Assembly (NCBI GenBank): GCA_036346375.1
Contig: CM070508.1
Coordinates: 11,712,852 to 11,776,851, forward strand
DNA length: 64,000 nt
Source: Guadua angustifolia
Taxonomy: Eukaryota; Streptophyta; Magnoliopsida; Poales; Poaceae
Reading direction: 5' to 3'
Shown: piece by piece, positions 43,891-55,171 of the stretch
Position numbering within the stretch: the stretch's first letter is position 1
Layout: every line of letters starts with the position of its first letter
Notes under the pieces: model-generated
The model's database searches: none
What the model saw: only the letters and a program-made list of their open reading frames with translations
What the model was told of the DNA's origin: nothing
Program-made: the position numbers and the translations under genes

Positions 43891-45390
43891 TCGGTGCGGT
43901 AGTTGTCTTTCTCCCCGAAGGTGACGGGGAGGCATACTGACCCAAGGGCATTAAGCCGGCTTTTGGGGCTACCGAAGAAGCGGGCGGGGCCTTGAGATCT
44001 GCTGCGGGATCAGGCGCTAGGAATGCCGAAGAAGGACGGAGGTTGATGGAACTCCTCGTCCACCGACGCGCCTTAGCGCACGCGTTCAGAATGGTGGGCG
44101 ACACCACGGCGGAGATGCCCGGGCGGTGGCGCCCTCGTGGTGGTCGGCCTGGCCGAAAGTGAGGGTGCTGCCCGACCATTTGACATCGACCGCCCACGAG
44201 CTCGTATTGTGGCGACACTTCCCTCTTCACCGTTTATAGGCGGCGTTGGAGGAGAAGGTGGGCGAACCACCATGGATGTAAGCCCGCAGCGTGATCGACC
44301 CTCTTGGAAGACCGATGGGGCGGGATCTTCGTCTTGATAAATCGTCGGCGGCGTTCCTTGAGCCGCTTCTCCACCATTTTACCCACGACCCGACAGTCGT
44401 CCAGGTCATGAGTGTTGGTCCGATGGATCGGGCAATAGAGCTCGCCCTCTTTTTGTTCGCGGCGGTCATTCCCTCAACCGCGGTGGTCATCGTGCCGATC
44501 ACGGTGATCATTACGTCGGTCACGACGGTCATGACGCCGCTCACGGCGGTCGTCGCGCCGGTCGCGGCGGTTGCGCTTCCGTGGTGCGGGGCCCTCATCG
44601 TCGCGCTCGGCGGCCAAGACCCACCTGGTCTCTCCTGCCTTGTGCTTCCGCGCCTTCTTGCTTGTATGGCCGGAACCCTTCGAGGTCCCGACTTCGTCCT
44701 TGCCTTGGCCACCCTTGGGGCCAGGTGCTGGCCCCCTCGCCTCCGCGGCCCGTGCACACTTATGTGCGAGGGAGAAGAGCTCGGAGGTGGTGCTGATGGT
44801 ACGGGTGGCCATCTTCTCCTTCATCTTGCGGTCACGTTCGCCTCTTCGGAAGGCGATGACGACCGATTGTTCCGAGATGTGGGGGATCGTGTTGCGGCAG
44901 TGGCAAAACCGCCGAATGAAGTCGCGCAGCGACTCCCCTTTCTGCTCGAGGCGTGGAGTGCGTCCTCACGCGTTATCTTGACGAACCTCGGAAGTTGGCG
45001 ACGAAGAGGTCGCATAACTCTCCCCACGAGTGTACAACCCTCGAGGAGGTTAGCGATCAAGCAGGCGAGAGCCCGTCAAGGCCGTCGGGAGGTAGTTGGG
45101 CATGATCTTTTTAGACCCGCCGCTTCGCACCACCATGGTATATATCTGGAGAACTCCTCCGGGTTGAGTGGTGCCGTCATACTTTTCTATGGGGGCCGGG
45201 CGAAACCCGTCCCCCACGCCACGCGACGCGGCAGCGGAGAAGGCTCGGCACCGACGCCATAGAGGGAACCAGCCGCTCGCCGGGGCCGGTCGAGAGGCGA
45301 TTCTCGGGGCCTTGGGCTGGCTCCCTAAAGAGTCGGAGGTGAACCTCCTCCTTGGTCCGGAAGTGAGAGTCATGGGAAAGGCTCTCACCG
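43890..45390 (-). pseudogene. gypsy gag, degenerate
   Basis: PIEKYDGTTQPGGVLQIYT and MPNYLPTALTGS near 45240-45060 are conserved in gag of Tat-type elements. Lower down, Arg/His/Asp-rich tracts (RDDRRERRHDRRDRR near 44550) and HDLDDCRVVGKMVE-like text near 44370 mark the linker. Multiple frameshifts are present. Confidence 0.75.
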
Positions 45391-46014
45391 TCGAGATGCT
45401 ATTTGCTTCCCGTGGCCACGCTCGGGGCGGGTAATGGCGGCGACCACGGAGGTCGTCACGGCGTCGGCTGCGATGAGCATCAAATGAGACCGAAGGTCCC
45501 CAGTCCCTCGCAGAAGCGGGACGGCTAGCTGTAGCGCCCTTCCTCCGGCTCCGCCCGCTGGCGAGCTTTTTAGTTAAAGGCGGTACGGGCGCCTGAGTGC
45601 GCTCGCATGTGCCCGAGCGGTACCAGCGGTACAGTCGGTCGAAACCCTACCGGTTGGGCGCATCCACGAGACCGGCGATGCTCGCATGACCGCGGAGTGG
45701 CCGGGAGTCTCCGCGAGTTCCACGGAGGTGGTCAAGAGAGACGAAGCGCATGCGGTCTGGCGAGAGTGGCTGCCTCCATAGCACCGGCGTCGCCTGAGGT
45801 GCTCGCCGCTTCCGCGAACCACGTTGCCACCTGCGCAGGGTGGGGTGAGACGATCGCCGGCCGGCGAAGGCGCGGGGCGCACCACAGCGCCGCTCACCCG
45901 CCGCTCCTTGATCGAGAACCCGCCATCTCGGATCGCGGGCTTGTTTCAAATCACGGACACGAAGTCGCGGGGAGTTAGCCGAAAAACCAACCACTAGCCC
46001 CCTACTGCGCGCCC
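45391..46014 (-). other. leader between 5' LTR and gag of the Tat element
   Basis: Directly beside the LTR the minus strand reads GGGCGCGCAGTAGGGGGC, the place of the primer-binding site. The remainder is G+C-rich without a recognisable domain. Confidence 0.55.
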
Positions 46015-47559
46015 TGTTGGCGTATTCCACAGCGACAGCACAGAGTCTCTGAGCCGGGTTTGGTTCGATAGGAGGCGTCTTCGCGATTGGCTAACCCTAG
46101 AGGTGAAAACCTAGAGACTCCCTACGAAGGATTCCGCGTCTATGGACTAGGGATGACACGAGATTTTACCTGAGTTCAGCCCCTTTGCCTTGGGTAATAG
46201 CCTTACTTCCTGCTAAATTGTTTAAAGAGTGTTTGAAACTAGTACAGTACAGAGCTTTCGGGTTACAAGTTCTTCCTTAGGCTCTACTGCAGAACTCTTG
46301 ATCCTTCGACCCCTCTTCCCCATGCACAAGAGGGCCCTTATATAGGCTAGGCCAACCAGAGTAGGTACAAGGGGGGTCATCATGCTGATCTTCATACATT
46401 TATTACCCCTTCTCGTGCTGTCCCGTTCCTCCAGCCTCATTAAATGCCGGCGTATGGCTTCGTCCGGTCCGCCCGATATGTGACCCTTTTGTGGGTAGGT
46501 GAGGCGTCGAGGAATGGGCATGAAGCGAAATCCTCGCGATTAGCCAGTGTCGACACGCGAGCTGCCGCTGAAACGATGCGATAGGGAAGGAGACTTGAGG
46601 TGAAGCTACCGCACCACCTTTTTGCCTTGCGGCGGACGGCAGGCGTCCTTGCTCACTTGCCACCGAGCGCCACGTGGGTGGGCGTCAGGCGGCAGGCGTC
46701 CTCGCCCACTGCTCGTCGGGCGCCACGTGGGTCGGTACGACATCGGGCGTGCTTTCGCCGCTTGTCGCCGAAGCCGCCACGGTTTGAGTCGCGGCAGCGG
46801 CGTCTTCGCCCACCTACTGCCGGGCGCCACGTGGGCGCTTTTGGCCGCGGGCGTCTTTCGCCCGCCCGTCCGCTAAACGCCACGTGGTTGGCGGCGGCGG
46901 CGAAGCGTCTTCGCCCACTGCTCGCCGGGCGCCCCGTGGTAAGCTTTGGCGGCGGGCATGCTTTCGCCGCCGTCCGCCAAAGCCGCCCGTGGAAATTTGG
47001 CACCGGCAGCGAAGCGTCTTCGCCCACCTACCTGCCAGCGCCCGTGGGCGGCGCGCGCGCTGCGGGCGTGCTTTCGCCGCCCGTCCGCCAAAGCCGCCAC
47101 GTGGCTGGCGCCGGGCGCGCAGGCGTCGTCGCCCACCTTCTCGCCGGGCGCCCGTGGACCGGCTTTGGCGGCGGGCGTGTTTCGCCGCCCGTCGCTAAAC
47201 GCCACGTGGGTGGCGCCGGCGGCAGGCATCTCGCCACTTGCGCCGGGCGCCCGTGGGCCGCTTTGGCGGCGGGCGTGCTTTCGCCGCCCGTCGCCGAAGC
47301 CGCCACGTGGCGGGCGCCGGGAAGCGGCGTCTCGCCCACTTTCGTCTGGCGCCACGTGGACCGACACGGCCGGCGGGCGTGCTTTCGCCGCCCGTCGCCG
47401 AGCCGCCACGTGGACTAAGCGCCGGCGGCGGCGTCTCGCCCACCGCCGCGAGCGCCCGTGGACCGACACGGCGGTAGGCGTGCTTTCGCCGCCCGTCGCC
47501 GAGCCGCCCGTGGAATGGCTTTGTGCGTCGGAGAGGGTACCCGGTAGCAATCGCCGACA
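46015..47559 (-). repeat. 5' LTR of the Tat element (1545 bp)
   Basis: On the minus strand it starts TGTCGGCGATTGC and ends GGAATACGCCAACA, with inverted ends TGTYGGCG. The TATA box (minus CTATATAAGGGCC) is at about 46334-46346. U3 therefore covers about 46346-47559 and contains the G-box array. Confidence 0.87.
46610..47520. repeat. G+C-rich tandem array in U3 with nine CACGTG G-boxes
   Basis: Degenerate units of about 50-110 bp carry GCCACGTGG and GGGCGTGCTTTCGCCGCCC. Perfect CACGTG occurs at 46671, 46724, 46828, 46881, 47098, 47203, 47304, 47353 and 47407. In several other units the site is changed to CCCGTGG. The array starts roughly 330 bp upstream of the LTR TATA box. CACGTG is the core bound by plant bZIP and bHLH factors. 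Whether it acts here is unknown. Confidence 0.85.
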
Positions 47560-48218
47560 ACCATTATACCCCGGCAGCCGGTTTTCGGCCAACCATGCAT
47601 GCCCTTGGATGGTGTCCCCAAGGAAGATCTTCAGATGGACCAGCTGGTGGGTCCGCCCTGACCATGCTTAGACTCGTCCTCAAGCATGTGCCGTAATTCC
47701 CCGAGCATGCTTGGTCGGATGTGCGCGACGGTCGGTCAGAGTTGAGTAAAAATCCCGAGCATGTCCAATAGGCCGTGCTCGACCCGTAAAGATGATGTGG
47801 CGATAATTACGCTGCGGGTTAACGACCATTATGCCACAATCTAAGTCCATCTTGTCCACGACACAACATGGCAAAAATCAAGGGTGCAGTTACAGTCTCG
47901 TTCAAGCACAGTAATAGCGCGTTATTCGGCTGTAGTTGCTTCAATCGCCTATAAATACTCCCACGGTAAATCGGAGTACAGAGAGGAGATACAAAAAAAT
48001 ACACAGAGATATACACACACATAGCACGCATCGCACACAATCTTTGCTGTAAGAGTTCAAGCAATAGCAAGAGCATTGGACGTAAGGTTATTATCTCCAT
48101 CAAGAGAGGCCCGAACCGGTATAAAAATTCCTTGTCCACAGTCCTCTCGAGCATCGCATCCTAATAGCATTCTTCGAACGTAAACCCTTCACGGGAAAGG
48201 GGCCTTGGTTGATCCAAA
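47560..48218 (+). repeat. gypsy LTR fragment related to the 21744/23653 LTR family
   Basis: ACCATTATACCCCGGC...GTCCCCAAGGAAGATCTTCAG parallels the early part of the LTRs at 21744 and 23653. A TATA box (CCTATAAATACTCCC) lies near 47949-47963, followed by TTATCTCCATCAAGAGAGGCCCGAACC. The start merges with the Tat LTR end and the right end stops near 48218, so it is a fragment. Confidence 0.7.
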
Positions 48219-48784
48219 TATGTTTGAGTTATGGAAAGGGATAAATACATTTATACCATCAACTATAGAACAAACTTCATTAAGTATGTGCATATAACTA
48301 ATTGAACATGGAATCAATATGCATATAATCAATCTTAGAATGTATGAGTTTATACTATATTATCATGAGTATACTACAACTACTCAAGTTATATATACTC
48401 AAAAGATTGTTTCAAAGTCTTTATCCTTTATATTATATAGCAAGAGAACATGGATCAATACAATTTAAAACATCAAGTTAAATTATCAACTTCCCCTAAA
48501 TGTGTGCATTTATGTATATATAGATTTGGAAATATAATGCATATATTTAGACTAAGGTAATGGAAAAGTTCATCTTTTAACTTAAATCCTAAGTATGCAT
48601 TAAGACAATAGAGTGAATACAAGTACATACCTTGGTTTTTCATTTTCCATCCAAATTTGAGACTGATAAGAATGTAACTCAATTAAACATGTTTGTCTTA
48701 TAATGATTAGATTTGTCATTAAACAATGATTAAATATTAATATTAAACCAATCACCAAAACTAACAAAGCTTGAACTTACACCT
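48219..48784. other. A+T-rich, no gene recognised
   Basis: Short frames, no domain, no clear repeat structure. Confidence 0.45.
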
Positions 48785-49383
48785 TGTTGATCAACTTTTA
48801 TAGGTCCTTTTTACAAGTTGGTGGCTTAGTTTTGGCTATAACTTTGACCCTTTCTTAATTTACTTCAATTCCCCTTTCATGAACCATAAGGCCCAAAAAC
48901 TACCTAGCCAACACACCAAAAGCATATTTTTATGGATTCATTTTTAAACGATGTACCTTTGTATTCTCAAACACCGTTTCCAAATCAGCCAAATGTTGCA
49001 AATCCTCCTTAGAATTTATCACAACATCATCGATGTAAATTTTCACAATGTGATCGATCAAATCTTGCTTCAGTGGGATCACCTATGTAGTCATTTAAAA
49101 CCATGTTAATTTTATTAAGATCATCGTCGGAATTACCCAGCTTCTTACAAGTGGTATATGGTATCAAATTAATGGTTGCTCCTCCATCAACAAGCATCCT
49201 TGATATCGGCTTGCCATTGGTATGCTCTTCCAAATATAATGGCTTGAAATATCGATGATCATATTGAGGCTTTTCAAAAACTACATTTTGAGCCCTCAAG
49301 CACATTTGAGCAAATGTCTCTTTGACCGATACATTACTTATCTTAAACTCTTTTGGTAGAGTGAACACCATGTTGATGTCCAT
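48785..49383 (-). pseudogene. gypsy protease fused by deletion to a C-terminal RT fragment
   Basis: ISRMLVDGGATINLIPYTTC (near 49220-49150) is the retropepsin active site with Asp-Gly-Gly. About 25 codons later, near 49065, the sequence jumps to DHIVKIYIDDVVINSKEDLQ, the YIDD palm of the reverse transcriptase, in a shifted frame. The RT fingers that should lie between are absent. The RT then continues with stops to the segment KPPTCKKDL near 48800. Confidence 0.84.
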
Positions 49384-50790
49384 TAAAGGTGGAGAATCAT
49401 CTCAAACCACATGTGAATCCAGATCATCGACCAAATCAAACTCTTCTTCAATCGGTTCTTTTCTCCTCCACTCTTTCTTATCAATTTTAATCGGCTAGAG
49501 TTCATCGAATCTTTGTCTCTTTGTTTTTCATGCTCGGCCTCTCTCATCTCCTGGGTTCTTAGCCTTTGAAGCTGTCTACATTATGATCAGCTAAGCCTGG
49601 ATGACACCACCAAGGTTTAGGTTCAATTGGCTCACACAAATTTTCTACCAGATTAACCTAGGTTATAGAGCTTGACCCCTCAGATTGAGTCTGCGGCTGA
49701 ACGGTCTAAAAATCCTTTCATGAACCAATTTTCCATGAACTTCATCAAGATGATCTCATATTAGCTTAGATATTCTATCTTTAACCGACTGTCGTTGCTA
49801 GTCACCTTGGCGTGGATAATATTTCATCAAACAAATATATGGTGACGGCAAAGCCGACCCCCTCACCTAACAGAATTGCCAAAAGGGGCACCGTTGGTGA
49901 GCCTTTTCCAAGTTATCGGGCCAATACATATTATCTGGCCAACGTGCTAGATAACGTGGCCTATTGCTTCTTCTCTCATATTTCTCTAATAGTTGGGTGA
50001 AAATTGGCTTTGGTTTGTGAATCGGCCTTTTTGGTGGTGATGCTCTCTCAGTCTTGTACCACTTGCCGATCTACAAGTCCCCCTTTGGCTTGATGGTTCT
50101 TGAACTCTTTCCTTCATGGTTGGTTTCTATTTGCAACAAGTTGGCCATAATTTTCAAGGTCTCCTTGCCACTAGAGCTCAGATGAATATCAACATGACGT
50201 GCAACTTTTGACCCCATATCATGTATCGGCTCCTTTCTTTTTCCGAACATTGAACCATATTAATCGAAAAAGGATTAGCGTCCAATTGCATCGTCGGCTC
50301 CTATGCAAATTTGAGTTGGTCATCTTCTATAGTTGATTATATCTTATATAAGAAAATATTGTAACATTAGTATTATGAGAAAAAGAATGATACCATTTGC
50401 AATGCCTTCACTTTTTGATTTCGTGAGCCGACGGTATAATATGTCCTTTAGGCAACAGTATTATTTTTTCTTGCAATAATAGATCAAAAATACGGTTATA
50501 TTTAGAAACAACAACAAAATATTTTATTTCTAACTTATTTTTAGTTGGCTTAAGCTAGGAATAGATTAAGGACTTCTTAGACCCTTTAACCCATTCGGCT
50601 ATATTTATCTCAGTTTTATCGTCCTCAGATGAATCACTTAAGCCGTACTCGATGAGGTTGACCTTGGCTTTATCTTTATCTTTATTATTATTATTATTAG
50701 CCTTGAATTTATCCCTAAAGCCTCTGTTATCGGTAAAATGACTTTTTGAGTTGATACTCTATGTAACAGGTAACTTAAATCGATAAATTC
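49384..50790 (-). other. decayed gag-protease linker of the second gypsy relic
   Basis: No clean domain. Position between gag and protease and matching base composition suggest gag C-terminus decayed by many indels. A short TTA/ATC microsatellite lies near 50670-50700. Confidence 0.5.
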
Positions 50791-51514
50791 CTATCTATTG
50801 AATTTTTCCTTCAGCTGGAACTTTAAAATTATTGGATAAGTAGTGACGGAATCCTCCCTTGAGAATTTTGAAAAATCAGGAACTTTAAAATTATTAGGAT
50901 AAGGCATCCGATCAATGTAATCAGGGTACAGCTTTTGATAACCTATAACATTTTCCTTTGGCTGTATGCCAATTAGTCTTACAATACGACAGATATATAA
51001 TTGGCCCAATTTACTACATTAGCTGATGTAGTGTTAGAAGCTTACCAATTACATTCATAATTGGTATTCTGCCCTCCAAGCGTAAACTCGGGTTGATAGG
51101 ACATTTGAGCCGATGGGAACTGATCTAGATTGCTCATAACCAACATTGTTGTTCCTAGCAATCAGCTATGGTATTGGAACAAAGTGTTTTGAGTACATTA
51201 CAATCTTTTATAGAGTTATATTCCTATATGTAATTGGCTTGGCGTACTGTAGGTGCCTAGGAGGATCAATCAGCTATGGAATTGATTGGGGAAAAATGTA
51301 AAACAAAGCCGATGGTGGTAAGTTGGCGGATGCATCTAACTTAGTGGCATTGGTATATGTTTGATAATACACAACCCCAGCTAATGCCAACTCTTGAGCT
51401 ATAGTTTTAACACTGTTGGCTATCATCGGTTTAAGCATTGTGACTAGAGTCGATAATTGGTTAATCAGAGCATCGTGCATAAATTGGTTAATCATAGTAG
51501 ATAATTCAGCTTGT
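50791..51514 (-). pseudogene. gypsy gag, portion left of the solo LTR
   Basis: QAELSTMINQFMHDALINQL (51514-51440) and YPDYIDRMPYPNNFKVPDFS (near 50910-50860) are typical gag segments of this gypsy group. They are separated by stops and frameshifts. The N-terminal part continues on the other side of the solo LTR. Confidence 0.75.
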
Positions 51515-52797
51515 TGTAAGTTCAACCTTCATTAGGTATGGTTTTGGTGTTAATGACAAATCTAATCTTGTGAGTTTATCCCCTAATGCGATAGTGTTAT
51601 AAATGACAATCTTATATCGAGACTAACATGTTTGTTTAGAATATCTTTGTTGAGTCTCATCGCATTGAAAAATGGAAAACCCGAGGTATGTATGCATATT
51701 CATTCTAGTATTAGTTGCATACTTTGGAGTCAAGTTAAAATATGAATGTCCCCATTATATTAACCACAAAATGTGCATTATGTTTCTCAATCCACATATT
51801 ACATGGATGCACATATTTAGGGGGAGTTTGTAGTTTAACTTGAAAGTCTCTTTGTATTGATCGATTCGTTGTTGACACATATTCGTTGTTGACACATATA
51901 AGGATCAAGACAAAGAAACTAAATCCTTGAGTATATATTTGAATTGCCTAGTTAAAGTATACTCATGGTAATATAGGATACACTCCAATACGATCAAATT
52001 GAATATGTGCATATTATGTTCAAGTCAATTATATTTATGCACATATACATGTGGGGTTTATTCTATAGTTGATGACTTAGAGTAATGATCATTTCCATAT
52101 AGTCTACACATAATAGATCATTACTTTTCATCAACATGAGTATATGAAAACTTGTGTAGTTAATATATACTCATATCAATTTAAACGATAATTTAAATTG
52201 AGTTCATTTGTCTTGTTAATCTTTAAAGAACACTTCATCATATGTTGATGGTGTTTTGTGATTAATTAAGGACAAATGAATAGTTCTTAAGTATAATTAA
52301 GCATGTGTTGCATTATTATACTTAAGACACATTTACAATCATTTCAATTGATTTAGGTTGTGCTCAATTGATCTAAAGGCATCCATTATGTATTAATGGA
52401 GTGCAAGAGATAATTGAGACAACCATGCATCTTGGACTAACTATTTGTATGAGTTGTGATTAAGTTAGGTCCAAAGATTGATGAGATGATGAGAATGGGA
52501 CAAGGACGGCATCATGAGTTGATGGGCGTCAAGAGTGGATCCGAAGATAAAGAAGGGTAACGATCCGGGGAGTATCAAGCGATGATCATAAAGACCCCAA
52601 AGGGATTGCTTGCTTGTGGCGAAGGTATAATTAGATAGGCTAAGGACTTTGTAGTCTTTGAGTCTAAGGTTTTATCGCCGTGCTATTAAGAGGGTCGTTC
52701 CTTTGCTTGAGCTTCATCATGTGTTGGTGATCTCATCCGCGTTCACTCAAGCTCAAATCTTATTTGATTTGGTTTTTGCATGTGGGTTAACCATTTG

Positions 52798-54278
52798 GCA
52801 TGTGTTGCAAATGTGTTAAGCCTATGCTTGGTTGTTTTGCATTATGCTCGATTTGCATGTGTTGCAAAGATGAAAGAGTATATGCATTTGGTTTTCGATA
52901 ATACTTTGATTTGCATGTGTTGCAAGTGATAAGCTAGTGCGTTGGCTTTTGCGTGAAGTTCACTTTTGCATGTGTTGCATTAGTTGAAGCTTCATGTTTA
53001 GTTCGCAAAACAAATCTTTATAAAACTGTGTGGTTGCTTGGAGCTAAGTTTTGCATGTGTTGCAAAAGGAGAGAGCTCAAGCATAATTTGATGTTTGTGT
53101 GTTTGTATGGAGCTAGAGGCTTGCATGTGTTGCGAGTAAAGAGCTCATACGTGTGATTTGGTTTTGGTGTGAAGTTTGGTTTTGGTGTTGCATTGAACTA
53201 GAGAATTGCATGTGTTGCAATTAGAGAGTTCATGCATCTTGATTTGATGTTGCTTGGAGCTAGACTTTTGCATGTGTTGCAAAGAGTAGTACTCAAGCAT
53301 GAAATGTGTTTATTGCGTTATTTGCGGGTTCGTTGTGCGAATAAAGCGAGGTTTATGAGTCCGAATTCGAGAGCATGTGAGTGGGGCTTGCAACGGGTGT
53401 TGGCAAGTTGACCGGTCTTGTGTTGACCTTCACATGGTTAGGGGATTAATCTCATAAACTTCGAGTTTGATTTGTATCGTTTTGCAAATAGATCTTGAGT
53501 TGGTTGCGAAATGTGTTTTCGAGATTTGGTTTGAATTCTTTGAGTATGAGCTAAGTTGGTGCAAATGTGTTTTGCGTGTGTATGATCATGTGTTGATCAT
53601 CTTTGTGGCTCAAAGAATAAGTTTGGTTTTGGAGAAATGATTTTCGAGTTAAATCGTGTTTTTCTCCTGCTGGTAAGCACTACATTTGTTGAGTCTTGAT
53701 AGTACATAAATCTTGATACTCTGGGGTTTTGCTTGCCGGTAGCTCTTTTCTGAGCGGTGTTTTTCTTGGTCGGGCAAGGCCGGCACTCATCAAGATGTCT
53801 GGGCGGTAGTACTGCAAGCGGTACTACTGGCCTTTGGTTGGCGGTAGCTATTTGGCGAATTTGTGTTTTCTGGAGGTGCTTGAGGCCGGCACTACACGCC
53901 GTGTGGGGCGGTAGTACATAAAAGTCGGTACTACTAGGCCCTTAGAGGCGGTAGTACTGCCAAATGACCGTTAGCCGATCCAGTTGGGGCAGGCGGTACT
54001 CTGGGCCCTTAGAGGCGGTAGTACCGCAAAAACTTATTCGCCTATTTTGCCCCCAAGCAGCTAGTTTTCTTGTGGGGGCTATATATACCCCTTGGGGGCT
54101 TAGGGGCAAGTGTTCTTTGGTGTTGTTCTTTGTGTGTGGGAGTTGTGTACATGTGTTGCTCTTCTCCTTTGCTTCTTGAGCTTAAGAGTGAGGCTAATTG
54201 CATGTGTTGCAATTAGTGAGTGGTTTGAGAGCCTCTTGTGCATGTGTTGCACTTGAGGAGGCCTTGTGCATGTGTTGC
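52798..54278. repeat. dispersed palindromic motif TTGCATGTGTTGCAA, 11 copies
   Basis: The core GCATGTGTTGC starts at 52798, 52855, 52913, 52968, 53053, 53123, 53208 and 53270, then 54200, 54240 and 54268. A variant (ACATGTGTTGC) lies near 54149. Many copies extend to the palindrome TTGCA-TGTGT-TGCAA. Spacing is irregular (28-85 bp within clusters), and the second cluster lies just downstream of the TATA box. Confidence 0.88.
53800..54030. repeat. GCGGTAGTACTGC repeats in U3 of the solo LTR
   Basis: GGCGGTAGTAC and its inverse GGTACTAC recur at least five times, immediately upstream of the TATA box. Similar GCGGTACTACCGC text is common in LTRs of grass copia elements. Confidence 0.7.
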
Positions 54279-55171
54279 ACTTGGTGATCACCGGTTCTTG
54301 CATTCGTTGTGCTCGGTGAGGTTCAAGCGAAGGCGGCTTGTTACTCTTGGAGGTTGCCGACTCCTAGGCAGCGTGGCGTCGTCTTGGCGGGAGCTCTCAA
54401 GGTTGTGAGAAGCCCGGCAAGTTTGTGAAGGTTCGGGTTGAGTCTCGTGCAAGCGTGAAAAACCACGACTAGTGGAAGCGAGGCGGGTGCTCGGCGGGAG
54501 CCGGTCCAAGTGGTTGGGCTTGCCTCAAGCGTGGACTAGGGAGACCGGCAAGTCTCCGAACACCACGGAAAAATATCGGTTGTCTCTTTTACCTTCAAGC
54601 ATTTACTTTATTGTATATTTATCAATTGCTTGATTATAATTAGAATTGCTTAGTATTGATTGTTTGCTCAATTTAGCAATTCTAGTATAGAGACATAATT
54701 TAGTTAGTGCACTAGTAAGCCTAGTTGATTTAGGCTTTAATTGTCAAAACCGAGTTTATCGCTTCCGCATATATCTTTGATTAGGTTTTGACTTAGGGGT
54801 GTATTAGAGCGAATTATTTTAGTGAGCGATCGAATTTTGTAAAACGTCTATTCACCCCCCCCCCCTCTAGGCGCATCCTCGACCCTACACTTGTGCAGGT
54901 ATGTATCGACTTACCAATGTATCGGTAATCCCTGCATCGCCGAGGGGGTTGACCGTCGGTAATGATGTTTTTGAGTGACACCACATCGAGTTTTCTGATA
55001 ACAGTTTAGCATCATCTACTCAAGTGCAGTTTTTCAATCTTCGATCTCTTTGAGCTATTCTGGTGTTAAATTGTCTAATGTCGGGATGATTATAGTTTCA
55101 ATGTTGAGATCAGACGACGGAATTGATTTCCCAGAAGAAGACGTTGCATCTCACCTAGCGTGCCAAAAGTT

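Larger units (their letters stand above)
36461..47559 (-). mobile_element. Ty3/gypsy element, Tat lineage, degenerate, ~11.1 kb
   Basis: Read on the minus strand: 5' LTR (47559 down to 46015), primer-binding region, gag, protease, reverse transcriptase, RNase H, a second RNase H, integrase, a long 3' region holding an ORF on the opposite strand, a polypurine tract (GGGTCCGGGAGCTAA), and a 44-bp remnant of the 3' LTR (36461-36504). Dual RNase H and an additional ORF are known traits of Tat elements. All domains are broken by frameshifts and indels. No target duplication can be checked because most of the 3' LTR is missing. Confidence 0.87.
51515..54889 (+). mobile_element. solo LTR, 3375 bp, TSD CTTGT, inserted in gypsy gag
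   Basis: Starts TGTAAGTTCAACC and ends CGACCCTACA (TGTA...TACA), flanked by CTTGT at 51510-51514 and 54890-54894. A plus-strand TATA box (GGCTATATATACCCC) is at about 54078-54092. The 3' end has a C-run and CTCTAGGCGCATCCTCGA, as in the long LTRs of several grass copia families. No internal domain is present, so it is a solo LTR left by LTR-LTR recombination. Removing it with one CTTGT leaves the host gag frame open across the site. Confidence 0.9.

Noticed and set aside
46600..47671. Long Ala/Arg/Pro-rich frames up to about 270 codons
   Set aside because: They fall in the tandem array of the Tat LTR U3 and exist in several frames on both strands.
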